A stretch of DNA of 64,000 bases. It comes from Streptomyces caniscabiei (GTDB taxonomy: Bacteria > Actinomycetota > Actinomycetes > Streptomycetales > Streptomycetaceae). Shown in pieces: positions 18,501 through 26,900 of this stretch. Made by a program: the position numbers and the translations under genes. The DNA lies in NCBI RefSeq assembly GCF_014930365.1, contig NZ_JABXWI010000021.1:1-64000 (forward strand). The letters run 5' to 3'. The notes under the pieces are model-generated. The model did no database searches. It was not told the DNA's origin and saw only the letters and a program-made list of their open reading frames with translations. Each line of letters starts with the position of its first letter. The stretch's first letter is position 1.

Positions 18501-20988
18501 TGGTGTCCAGTCGGCCGCCGGTCAGCGGTGAGTAGAAGGCGACATGACCGGCGCGAGGGCGTACGGGGGCGAGGAGACCGGTGATCCGGTCCTCCAGCAT
18601 GGCGACGAGGGGCGAGTGGGAGGCGTAGTCGATGTTGACGCGGTGGGCGCGTACGCCGTCGTGGGCGCAGGCGGCCTCCAGGGCGTCCAGGTCCGCCGTG
18701 TCGCCGGTGACGACGGTCGACGCCGGTCCGTTGACGGCCCCTATGTCGAGCCGGCCGGAGAAGGGGGCCAGCCGGGCGCGTACGGTGTCGGCCGGTTCGG
18801 CGACGGTGAGCATGCCGCCGCGCACCGGTAGTTCGGTCAGCGACCGGGAGCGCAGGGCGACGACGCGGGCCCCGTCGTCGAGGGTGAGCGCACCGGCGAC
18901 GACCGCGGCGGCGATCTCGCCCTGGGAGTGGCCGAGGACGGCGTCGGGCCGTACTCCGCACGCGGTCCAGAGTTCGGCGAGGGACACCATGACCGCCCAG
19001 AGCACGGGCTGCACCACATCCACACGGGTCAGCGCCTCGGCGGCGTCCGGGGCGCGCAGCACGTCGGTGAGCCGCCAGTCGGTGAACGGCGCGAGAGCGG
19101 TCTCGCACTCGGCCATACGGCGGGCGAACACCGGTGAGGCGTCCAGCAGCTCGACCGCCATGCCCGCCCACTGGGAGCCCTGGCCTGGAAAGACGAACAC
19201 GGTGCGCGCGGGCTCGGGAGCCGCGTGGTGCCCGCGTACGAGGCCCTGCGGCGTGGCCCGGTCGGCGGCCCGCGCCAGCAGGGCGAGCAGACCGTCGCGG
19301 TCGGGTGCGAGGGCGACCGTACGGTGTTCCAGGGCCACCCGGGTGGTGGCGAGCGACAGGGCGACGTCGGCCGCGGAGGCGTCGGCCTCGGCGTGGACGG
19401 TGGCTGAGGTGCCCGTCGTCAAGTGGCGGTGCAGGGCGCGGGCCTGGTCCTCCAGAGCGGTCCGGGAGCGGGCGGTGAGCGGCCAGGGCAGCAGGGGCGG
19501 CGCGGTGAACGGGGCCGTGGCGAGGTCGGGGCCGGTGGTGCCGGTCGCGACATCGGTGAGATCGGTGGTGGCGGGGCCGCGGTCCGTGGCGGCGGAGCCG
19601 GGGTCGGCGGGGGCCTGTTCGAGGATGACGTGGGCGTTGGTGCCGCTGATCCCGAACGACGACACGCCCGCCCGGCGCGGACGGCCCGTCTCCGGCCACG
19701 CGCGGGCCTCGGTCAGCAGCCGTACCGTGCCCTCGGACCAGTCGACCTCACGCGTGGGCTCGGCGGCGTGCAGGGTCGGCGGCAGGACGCCGTGCCGCAT
19801 CGCGAGCAACGTCTTGACGACACCGGCGGCGCCGGCGGCTGCCTGGGTGTGGCCGATGTTCGACTTCAGCGAGCCCAGCCACAGCGGCCGGTCCGCCGGG
19901 CGGTCGGCGCCGTACACGGCGAGCAGGGCCTCCGCCTCGATGGGGTCGCCGAGTCGCGTGCCGGTGCCGTGCGCCTCCACGGCGTCGATGTCGGCGGCGG
20001 TGAGCCCGGCGTCGGCGAGCGCCGCCCGGATGACGCGCTCCTGCGCGGGCCCGCTGGGCGCGCTGAGGCCGTTGGAGGCACCGTCCTGGTTCACCGCCGT
20101 GCCCCTGACCACCGCGAGGACGGGGTGGCCGTTGCGGCGGGCGTCGGAGAGCCGCTCGACGAGGAGCAGGACGGCGCCCTCGGACCAGCCGGTGCCGTCG
20201 GCTCCGGCCCCGAACGCCTTGCACCGGCCGTCCGCCGCGAGGCCGCCCTGTCGTTCGAAGCTGAGGAACGTACCGGGTGTCGGCAGCACGCACACACCGC
20301 CGGCCAGCGCCAGGTCGCAGTCGCCGCGCCGCAGCGCCTGGGCGGCCAGGTGCAGGGCGACCAGCGAGGACGAGCAGGCGGTGTCCACGGTGACCGCCGG
20401 CCCCTCGAAGTCGAAGGTGTAGGCGATCCGGCCGGAGGCCACGCTCGCGGTGGTGCCGGTCAGTACATGCCCACCCGTGTCGTCGGACGCCTCGTCCAGA
20501 CGGGGCCCGTACTCCTGGGCGACCAGCCCCGCGAAGACTCCCGTCCGCCGGGAGTCGGGCGAGCGGGGGGCGATCCCGGCGCGTTCGAAGGCCTCCCACG
20601 CGGTCTCCAGGAGCAGCCGCTGCTGTGGGTCCATGGCGGCGGCCTCACGCGGTGAGATACCGAAGAAGGCGGCGTCGAAACCCGCCACGTCCGGCAGGAA
20701 GCCACCGGGATAGGTGACGTCCCACCCCCGCTCGGCCGGAACCCGGTCGATGGCGTCCCGGCCCTCGGCCACCAGCTCCCACAACCGCTGCGGCGAGTCC
20801 GCGCCACCCGGCAGCCTGCAGCCGACTCCGACGATCGCGATCGGCTCGCGCGCGCTGTCCTCGGCCCGGCGCAACCGCCCCCGGGTGTCGTGGAGTTCGG
20901 CGGTGACCCGCTTGAGGTATTCGACCAGCTTCTCGGATTCCACCGCCGACGATGCCTCTGCCGACGCCGCTGCCGCCATGTCCGTCAT
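9589..20988 (-). CDS. Type I modular PKS, modules 2 and 3
   Basis: 3799 residues from ATG at 20988. This start is chosen because a class-1 docking coil (EKLVEYLKRVTAELHDTRG) begins 18 residues in and because it makes a 4-bp ATGA overlap with the upstream PKS gene; the open frame upstream of it is spurious. Module 2: KS (48-475, DTACSSS); AT (598-896, GHSQGEIAAAVVAG and YASHS, methylmalonyl type); KR (1276-1513, VWGGARQAAYAAAN, A-type Trp without His and no LDD, predicted A1); ACP (1556-1636, LGLDS). Module 3: KS (1668-2083); AT (2193-2483, GHSLGELVAAHVAG and HAFHS, malonyl); DH (2548-2766, HRVLGTVLLP and DAALH, intact); ER (3043-3353, HAGAGGVGSAAV); KR (3354-3576, VDDG, Ser-Tyr present, B1 type); ACP (3633-3714, GFDSL). 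The C-terminal docking helix ends DEVLAFIDSEFG. Module 3 should give a fully saturated unit. The AT3 region has codon usage unlike its surroundings. Confidence 0.96.
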   Translation of the reverse strand: MTDMAAAASAEASSAVESEKLVEYLKRVTAELHDTRGRLRRAEDSAREPIAIVGVGCRLPGGADSPQRLWELVAEGRDAIDRVPAERGWDVTYPGGFLPDVAGFDAAFFGISPREAAAMDPQQRLLLETAWEAFERAGIAPRSPDSRRTGVFAGLVAQEYGPRLDEASDDTGGHVLTGTTASVASGRIAYTFDFEGPAVTVDTACSSSLVALHLAAQALRRGDCDLALAGGVCVLPTPGTFLSFERQGGLAADGRCKAFGAGADGTGWSEGAVLLLVERLSDARRNGHPVLAVVRGTAVNQDGASNGLSAPSGPAQERVIRAALADAGLTAADIDAVEAHGTGTRLGDPIEAEALLAVYGADRPADRPLWLGSLKSNIGHTQAAAGAAGVVKTLLAMRHGVLPPTLHAAEPTREVDWSEGTVRLLTEARAWPETGRPRRAGVSSFGISGTNAHVILEQAPADPGSAATDRGPATTDLTDVATGTTGPDLATAPFTAPPLLPWPLTARSRTALEDQARALHRHLTTGTSATVHAEADASAADVALSLATTRVALEHRTVALAPDRDGLLALLARAADRATPQGLVRGHHAAPEPARTVFVFPGQGSQWAGMAVELLDASPVFARRMAECETALAPFTDWRLTDVLRAPDAAEALTRVDVVQPVLWAVMVSLAELWTACGVRPDAVLGHSQGEIAAAVVAGALTLDDGARVVALRSRSLTELPVRGGMLTVAEPADTVRARLAPFSGRLDIGAVNGPASTVVTGDTADLDALEAACAHDGVRAHRVNIDYASHSPLVAMLEDRITGLLAPVRPRAGHVAFYSPLTGGRLDTTALDAGYWYRSLRRTVRFEEATRAALDDGHTLFIEVSPHPVLVGPVQGTLDATRREATVLGTLRRGRGGRAERFVEALAEAYVHGAPVDWTALLVGTGARRVELPTYAFQRSRHWLNRPATADHPDDPATAALWEAVDRDDAADVAARLGIRPDDSLTATVHALAAWRADSRRTATIARCRYEVTWKPVPEPAAPRLTGDWVLLVPEEEERARGADFGNGAESSGGAGAGAGDADATDVRATSVRATAPGSGPADWVADALIAHGAERVDRIAVGAGTGREELAGLLRRHGPAAGVVSLLGTDVRPHPGHPAVPVGVAATLTAAQALLDLGGSAPLWCLTHGAVTTGSDLASPAAETLGDAEDGPVPEQAQIWGLGRVVGLEAPGVWGGLVDLPRRLDETVARALCAVLAAPGDEQEWALRAAGPRVRRLVRAPRRTETPARKWRPRGTVLITGGTGALGGHVARRLARDGADHLVLTGRRGAEAPGAAELAEELRALGTRVTLAACDVADRDALAAVLDAIPAEHPLTAVVHAAGVSALGRLDTTTSADLAAMADGKVSGARHLDDILADRALDAFVLFSSGAAVWGGARQAAYAAANAHLDALAARRRARGLAATSVAWGSWGGGGMVDARIQRVFERIGVRAMDPDTAVDALLGAVGDDETAVTVTDMDWRAFATGFRLSRRRTLLDDIPEAADAPPSTGPAPDEARAAETPALAEVLAGLTDRERDRRLLDLVRSCAATALGHTDASEVAPTATFRDLGLDSVTAVDLRNRLTTATGLTLPGTLAFDHPTPTAVVAELRTLLIPAWAPTPTPTPAQPHAPVLAPGSARTATLVEDPVAVVALSCRLPGGVTSPEDLWRLVVEGRDGITPFPADRGWHTAGLGDGHALPGEGGFLDDLAGFDAAFFGISPREALAMDPQQRLLLEVAWEALERAGIDPLSLRGSRTGVFVGAGHFDYATLAATTEEGKDYALTGSAGSVLSGRVAYTLGLEGPAVTVDTACSSSLVALHHAVRALRDGECALALVGGAAVMATTGAYEAFARQGGLAPDGRCKAFADAADGTGWGEGVGMVVVERLSDARRNGHPVWAVVRGSAVNQDGASNGLTAPNGPSQQRVIRDALAVAGLASSDVDAVEAHGTGTRLGDPIEAQALLAAYGQDRERPLYLGSLKSNIGHVQAAAGLAGVIKTVLALRHGVLPKTLHVDEPTRHVDWSAGAVRLLTENLPWPESDRPRRAGVSSFGVSGTNAHLILEQGDEIGAGHDLPVRHPFRHPSPAVPLVLSARSTAALRAQAVQLRDFLDGDLTRPALHDIGLTLAAHRATLDHRAAVAAADEETFRAALDALAEDRPYPGLVRGSGGGAANSLAVVFSGQGAQRVGMGRDLYEAYPVFAAAFEEVCAGFEGLLPDALREVVFDGLAEELESTGWAQPALFAVEVALFRLLESWGVRADVVMGHSLGELVAAHVAGVWSLGDACRVVAARGRLMQGLPSGGVMWVVEARESEVPDGVCVAAVNGASSLVLSGAEDTMREVVERLAADGRRVKRLAVSHAFHSVLMEPMLEDFAGVLAGVRFHEASVPVVSNVSGEVAGEELSTPEYWVRHVRATVRFADGVRALRAQDIGTVLEIGPDGSLVSLVQQSAPGVVGVAALRRDRHEAVALSAALAEMWAHGVAVDWRAVFAGTGARRVDLPTYAFQHRRYWPDTAGAAPAGALRAAGLGTADHPLLRTWLVRAGDAEVIATGRITPATQPWLADHRVLGTVLLPGTAYVDMACWAGQRLGCPQLSELTLSTPLALSGEEAADLQLVVGAPDEEGRRAIAVHSRPVAPGGNADDELPWTRHAEGIIAPAGDPAPAVLSWPSDSVVPLPLGDFYPGLVEAGFAYGPSFQGLRSALRTDDGTLYAEVELDEDDRAAAGRFAVHPALLDAALHVLGVDLPPGAPARLPFAWNGVRVHATGADALRVRVTRGADGAVGLTAVDVEGAPVVTVEGLTLREASAERLPGAAADRDALFRVAWTALPLPPDAAPVEPVPLPVTEDGDVDFDRVEGLPDAVVTHCPSGRVDDVTARVLRMLQGWVTDERYTAVPLVVVTRRAAVVTEPAVGAADLRTDETDEGDDDLLAQAAVAGLVRAAQAEHPGRLVLVDDDGASPRAAGLDSALPLAEILAGGEPDLAVRAGRLYGRRLVPAQAGADKEAGAVLRAPVGPWRLDSVRRGSISGLGLVPHPGAERDLAPGEVRVAVRAAGLNFRDTMIALDMYPGAAELGIEGAGVVLETGPGVTRFAPGDRVAGMLDAAFAPVAVTDQRLLAPVPEGWTFARAAAAPVAYLTAWYGLRDLGGLGPGDRVLVHAGAGGVGSAAVRLARHLGAEVYATASRPKWEALRAAGLDDAHIADSRDTGFRERFLARTGRAGMDVVLNCLAGEFTDASLELLPRGGVFVEIGKTDPRDPDQVAADHAGVHYRAFDLGDAGPDRIREMLTELNALHADGSLTPPPVTTWDIHRAPEAFRAVAQARIVGKAVLTLAPEPSSDGTVLVTGGTGTLGARVARHLVAGHGVRRLVLTSRTGDAAPGVAELRDELAAVGAETDIVSCDIGDRTAVAALLDRLAADGHRLTGVVHCAGTVDDGVLTSLTPDRLDRVLHAKAHGARHLDELTRALDLSSFVLFSSASATFGAAGQANYCAANAYLDALAERRAAKGLPAVSIAWGLWDETSGMTAALGDRDRERLLRTGTTPLPTERALALYDAALTARTPALTAAPLDLPRLRAAHGDRPTPALLSTLLGPPPRRAAVRRPDAPGADLTTSLIALHDEERHARVLALVLDRTAQVLGHTRPDDVDPDQVFKDQGFDSLTAVELRNQLKAATGLDVPATLVFDHPSPTALADHLLLRLLPAAPSPRERLRRDLDRLETSAEALTADDPAHTEVTERLRRILRLLETPAATPAGPADGDETLREATADEVLAFIDSEFGDLT
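20985..20988 (-). promoter_or_regulatory. ATGA stop/start overlap, translational coupling of PKS genes
   Basis: The TGA stop (20985-20987) of the loading/module 1 gene and the ATG (20988) of the module 2-3 gene share bases. This argues for translational coupling and equal amounts of proteins that must dock with each other. Confidence 0.85.
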
Positions 20989-23900
20989 TCCCCGTGCTCC
21001 TGCCGGTCGGTGCCGAGTTCCCGGTCGATGAAGGAGAAGAGATCGTCGACGCTCGCCGTGCTGAGAGCGGCGCGCACGCCACCGCCGTCCCCGGCGTCGG
21101 CCGAGTCGCTCGCGCCATACGCGCTGTCGGCGCCGTGCGTGCCGTTGGCGTTCGTCCGCGACGTGCGTCCGTCGGCCGGTGACGGTGTGCCGGTGGTACC
21201 GGTCGTCGTCGGCGCGGTGACGGGATGGGGAGCGTCGCACCGGGCGAGCAGGACGCGCAGTCGGTCGGCCGCGTGCCGCAGTTCCGCGGGTTCGACGGGC
21301 GCCCCCGTCAGCAGTCGCTCCAGACGGCCGATCCCGTCGCCAAGCATGTCCGCGTCGGCCGGGAGGTCCGGTGGGGCGAGCCGGGTGCGCAGAAAGCGGG
21401 CCACGGCCCGGGGCGTGGGCTGGTTGAACAGCAGTCCGGCGGGCATGCGGCGTCCGCACGCGGCGGCCAGCCGGTTGCGGAGTTCGACGCCCATCAGGGA
21501 GTCGAACCCCAACTCCTTGAAGGTGCGGGCCGCGTCCACCCGTCGCCCGTCGCGGTGCCCGAGCACGGCCGCGGCGTGCGCGCGGACCTGGTCGAGGAGG
21601 GCGGCCTCCTGTTCCGGTGCGGAGCGTCCGGCCTCGACTGTCAGCCGGACGGGCGTCGAGCCGCCGTCGCCCTCCCCCGTCGGCCCCGCGTGCGAGCCGG
21701 CGTCGCCCGCGGCGGGATCGCGCCAGGCGCTGCCGGCGAGTTCCCGGTAGAGGGGCGAGGCCTCCCCCGCGTGCGCGCTCCGCCGCACCAGGGGCAGGGA
21801 CAGGGCAACCGGTAGTCGCAGCGCGGGCCCAGGTCGGCGCAGGGCGGCGTCGAGGAGCGCGAGCCCGTGCTCCGGGTCGAGCGGCAGCAGTCCCGTACGG
21901 CGCATCCGCCGCAGGTCGGTCGCGGTGAGGCCCCCGGTCATGCCCGCGCCGGAGGCCCAGGGCCCCCAGGCGAGCGACACGGCGGGCAGCCCCTGGGCAC
22001 GACGGGCCTGCGCCAGCGCGTCGAGGAAGGCGTTTCCTGCCGCGTAACTGCCCTGCCCTGCGGCCCCGTTGATACCGGAGACGGACGAGAAGAGCACGAA
22101 GGCGGCGAGGTCCGCCCCGGCGGTCAGTTCGTGCAGATGCCATGCCGCGTCGACCTTCGGCCGCAGCACCCTGTCGAGCGCCTCGGGGGCGATGGCCTCG
22201 ACGACTGAGTCGTGGAGGACGCCCGCCGTGTGCACGACGGCTGTCAGGGGGTGCGCGTCGGGGATCCCCGCGAGAACGGCGGCGAGCTCGTCCCGGTCGG
22301 CCACGTCACAGGCGGCGACCGTGACCCGCACGTCCGTGCCGAGCGCCGCGACGGCTTCGTCGACGTCGGGGGCTCCGGCACCCCGACGGCTGACCAGCAG
22401 CAGGTGCCGCACACCGTGCCGGGCCACCAGGTGCCGGGCCACCAGACGCCCCAGGGCCCCCGTCCCGCCAGTGACGAGAACGGTGCCGTCGGGGTCGAGC
22501 GCCGAGGCATTGCCTCCGGCGAACTTGCCCGCCTCCGCGACACGTTCGGACGGGGTGGCGGCCTTTTTAGCCTCCCTCGCCACTGAGGCGCCGGAGGGGC
22601 TGGAGAGACTGGAGGGGCCGGGGGAGACAGCCCACGCCGGCGGGCGGACCACGCGGGGTGCGTGGAGGCGGCCGGCCCGGATCGCGACCTGGGGTTCGCC
22701 GCAGGCGACCGCTGCGGGGAGGGCCGCCGCGGACGCCGGGTCCTCGTCCAGGTCGATGAGCAGGAAGCGACCGGGGTGTTCGCTCTGCGCCGAGCGGAAC
22801 AGGCCCCACACGGGCGCCGCACCGGGCTCGCACGGTCCGTCGTCGGCCGCGACCGCCCGCCGGGTGACGACCACCAGCCGCGTGTCGGCGAGGCGCTCCT
22901 CGGCTGCCCAGGCCTGCGCCAGCCGAACCGCTCGGTGCGCTGCGGCGTGGGCGACGGTGGCCGGGTCGGGAGTGGTGGCCCCGGGGAGACCCGAGGCCAC
23001 GTCGTCGGGACCGGTGCCGCAGCAGGCGACGACCAGATCCGGCGGCGGCCCCGCCGCCAGGAGGGAGGCGAGGTCCCGATGGAGTTCGGCACCCGGCAGG
23101 GCTTCGGGCGGGAGAGTCGAGGAGTCGCCGAGCAGGGCCCAGCTGGCGGACGGGATTGCCGGGGGCTGTTCGACGGGGCGCCAGGCCAGTTCGTACGGCG
23201 CGGCATCGGCGTAGGGGACCCCACTCGCCGAGATGGAGGTGGGCAGCGGGCGCGAGGTGAGGGCTCCGATGACGGCGACCGGACGCCCGGCGAGGTCGGT
23301 GATCCGGACGGCGACGCCGGCTCGTACTTCTACGCCTACTCCGCCTCCTACTCCGGCTTCGGCAGCTTGGCCGTCCGGGAGCACGCGATCGTCGCCGCCG
23401 TAGCCATGGTCCGCGCCAAGGGAGGTGATCCGGGCCCGTAGCCGACCGGTCGCGGTGCCCGGCACGCTGACGTCGCGGAAGGTCGCCCCGTACCACTTTC
23501 CGTCGCCCTCGGCCCGGGCGAGCCGCAAGGCATGCAGTACGCCCTCCAGCAACGCCGGGTGCAGACCGAAGGCGTCCCCCTCAGCGCTGTCTGTGCTGTC
23601 CGTGCTGTCGGCGTCCGGTACGACCAGTTCGGCCCAGAGTTCGCCGCCCCGCCGCCACACCGCGCGCAGTGCGGCGAGACCAGGCCCGTACGTGACCTCG
23701 ATCTCGGCGCCGTGTCCGTCGGCGACCGATCCCACCTCGATCGGCTCGGCACCCTTCGGCGGCCACTCCCCCACTCCACCGGCGCCGGGCAAGGCTGCCT
23801 CCCCGGCGCGGTCGAGGGGAAGGGCGGCAGGGGGGATCGCGGGAGCCAGGGCCCCCTCCGCGTGCCGGACCCAGCCGCTGTCACGGCCCTCGGGGCGGGC

Positions 23901-26900
23901 GTGCACGGTCACGGGGCGGTGGCCGTGCACGCCGTTCCGGGGGCCTACCGTGACCTGTAGCTCCAGCGCGCCCCGCGCCGGAAGCACCAGCGGTTGTACG
24001 GGCCGGAGTTCGGCGACCTGCCCGGAGCCGGTCTCGCGCGCGGCGACGACGGCGAGGTCCAGGAGAACGGGGTCGGGCACGGCCACCCTGCCGTCGATCA
24101 CACGGTCGGCGAGCCATGGACGGGTGGCCGGGGAGAGCCTGCCGGTCAGCGAGGTGTGCCCGGTCTCCGCGAGGGTGAGGGCGGCGGAGAGCAGCGGGTG
24201 GCCGAGCGGCGTCGTACCGGCAGCGGCGGTGGCCTGCGCCGCTGTGGGGGCCAGCCAGTAGCGGCGGCGCTGGAAGGCGTACGTCGGCAGGGCCTCGCAC
24301 GGAGCGGGCGGGTGCCCCTCGAAAACGGCCGACCAGTCGGGGGTGTGGCCTGTCACATGCAACCGGGCGACGGCCACCGCCGCGCTCAGCGGCTCCGGCA
24401 GGGCCCGGCGCAGCACGGGCACGACCAGCGCGCCGGAGCTTTCCGCCGCAGCCCGCGTCCCTTCGCGCCGCTCGGCCCCGCCCAGTTGCTCGCCGCCCTC
24501 CGCCAAGCACTCCCGCACCATCGCGCTGAGCACCGCGTCCGGCCCCAGTTCGACGTACCGCGTCGTTCCCAGGGCCCTCAGCCGGCGCACACCGTCGTGG
24601 AAGCGGACCGTCTGGCGCGCATGGCGGACCCAGTAGAGAGGCGAGCACAGTTCCTCGTGCGAGGCGGGCTCTCCCGTGACGTCGCTGATCACGGAGAGGG
24701 TCGGCGGGTGGTACGTGACCGAGCGGGCCACCTCGTCGAAGTCGGCCAGCATCGCGTCCATGTGGGGCGAGTGGAACGCGTGGGAGACCCGCAGCACGCG
24801 CGTCCGGCGGCCCCGGCGCTCCCAGTCTCGCACCGTACGCATGACGGCTTCGGTGTCGCCGGAGATCACCACGGCCGTCGGACCGTTCACGGCGGCGAGA
24901 CCGATCTCGTGGCCGCGTGCGGAGAGATCGGGCAGCATCTCCGCCTCGGTGGCCTCCACCGCGGCCATGGCGCCCGTCGCGGGCAGGGCCTGCATCAGCC
25001 GCCCACGGGCCGCGACGAGGCGGCAGGCGTCCGGCAACGACAGCACTCCGGCCACATGGGCCGCCGCGAGCGCGCCGACCGAGTGCCCGAGCAGATGGTC
25101 GGGGATGATCCCCCAGTGCTCCATCTGCCGGAAGAGAGCCACTTCGAGGGCGAACAGAGCGGGTTGGGCGTACTCCGTGCGGTCGAGCAGCCCCCTCTCG
25201 TCGGCCGGCACCTTCGTCAGGGGCTGCGCGAGGTGGGCGTCCAGGTGGGTCGCCACCTCGTCGACGGCGCTTTGGAACACGGGGTGGGCGGCGGCCAACT
25301 CCGAGCCCATGCCGACTCGTTGACTGCCCTGCCCGGTGAAGAGGAACGCGGTCCGTCCCTCGGCCGCCGTCGCCCGGAACGCCGAGGGAGCGTCGGTCCT
25401 GGCCGCGAGGGCGTCCAGACCGGCCGTCGCCTCTTCCCGGTCGACGGCCACGACAGCTGCCCGGTACGGCAACGCGGCTCGTGTCACCGCCAACGCGTGC
25501 CCGAACGCTCCCACCCCGATCTCCGGCGGCGCCCCGGCGAGCCGCGCCCTCAACCGCCCGGCCTGCGCCCTCAACGCCCCCTCGCTCGCGGCCGACAGCA
25601 CGAGCGGGAGGGGGGTGGGGGTGGAGGTACGCGCGGAGGGAGAGGTAGGGGCGGGGACGGCAAGAAGGGCAGGGCTCGGGACGCGCTCGGGCGATACTTC
25701 GAACGACTCGTACTCGGCACCGGCACCGGCACCGGCACCGGCACCCGAGCCGGTATCAACACCGGAATCGGAATCGGAATCGGAATCGGAATCGGCGGGC
25801 GTCTCCCCTTGCTCCAGGACTACATGCGCGTTCGTCCCGCTGATCCCGAACGACGACACGCCCGCCCGCCTGGGGCGGCCCGTCTCCGGCCAAGGCTGGG
25901 ACTCCGTCAACAGCTCCACCGAGCCCGCCGACCAGTCGACCTCGGGCGAGGGTTCGTCCACATGGAGCGTGCGCGGCAGCACCCCGTGCCGCAGCGCCAG
26001 CACCGTCTTGATGACACCGGCCACGCCGGCGGCGGCCTGGGCATGACCGATGTTCGACTTCAACGAGCCGATCCGCAGGGGCCGTTCGCGGTTCTGCCCG
26101 TACGTGGCGAGCAGCGCGTGAGCCTCGATCGGGTCGCCGAGCCGGGTGCCCGTCCCGTGGGCCTCCACGGCGTCCACGTCGGACGGCGACAGCCCGGCGC
26201 TCGCCAGCGCGTCGCGGATCACCCCTTGCTGGGCGAGCCCGTTGGGCGCGGTGAGACCGTTGGACGCCCCGTCCTGGTTGACGGCCGAACCCCGCAGCAC
26301 GGCGAGGACACGGTGGCCGTCGCGGCGGGCGTCGGAAAGCCGTTCGACGACGAGTACGCCGACCCCTTCCGACCAGCCGGTCCCGTCGGCCGCCGCCCCG
26401 AACGCCTTGCACCGGCCGTCACCCGCCAACCCGCCCTGCCGTCCGAACTCAGCGAACAGACCGGGGGTGGCCATCACCGCCACCCCCGCCGCGAGCGCCA
26501 TCGAGCACTCCCCCCGCCGCAGGGACTCGGCGGCGAGATGGAGGGCGACCAGCGAGGACGAGCAGGCCGTGTCCACGGTGACGGCCGGTCCCTCACACCC
26601 GAAGACGTAGGACAGTCGGCCCGAGAGCACGCCGGCCGTGTTCCCGGTCAGCAGGTGGCCGCGCAGGTCGTCGGGGGCGTCGTGGAGCCGTGGGCCGTAC
26701 TCCTGGGACATGGCACCGACATAGACGCCGGTACGGGTGGAGCGCAGGGACGAGGGGGCGATGCCCGCCCGTTCCACCGCCTCCCACGCCGTCTCCAGGA
26801 GCAGCCGCTGCTGGGGGTCCATCGCCAAGGCCTCACGCGGCGCGATACCGAAGAGGTCGGCGTCGAAGTCGGCGGCGTCCTCGATGAAGCCGCCCCGGTG

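Noticed and set aside
20989..22143. Upstream extension of the module 2-3 PKS gene to 22143
   Set aside because: The added sequence is Arg/Pro-rich and overlaps the KR-ACP coding region of the preceding PKS in another frame. The docking coil and ATGA overlap fix the start at 20988.
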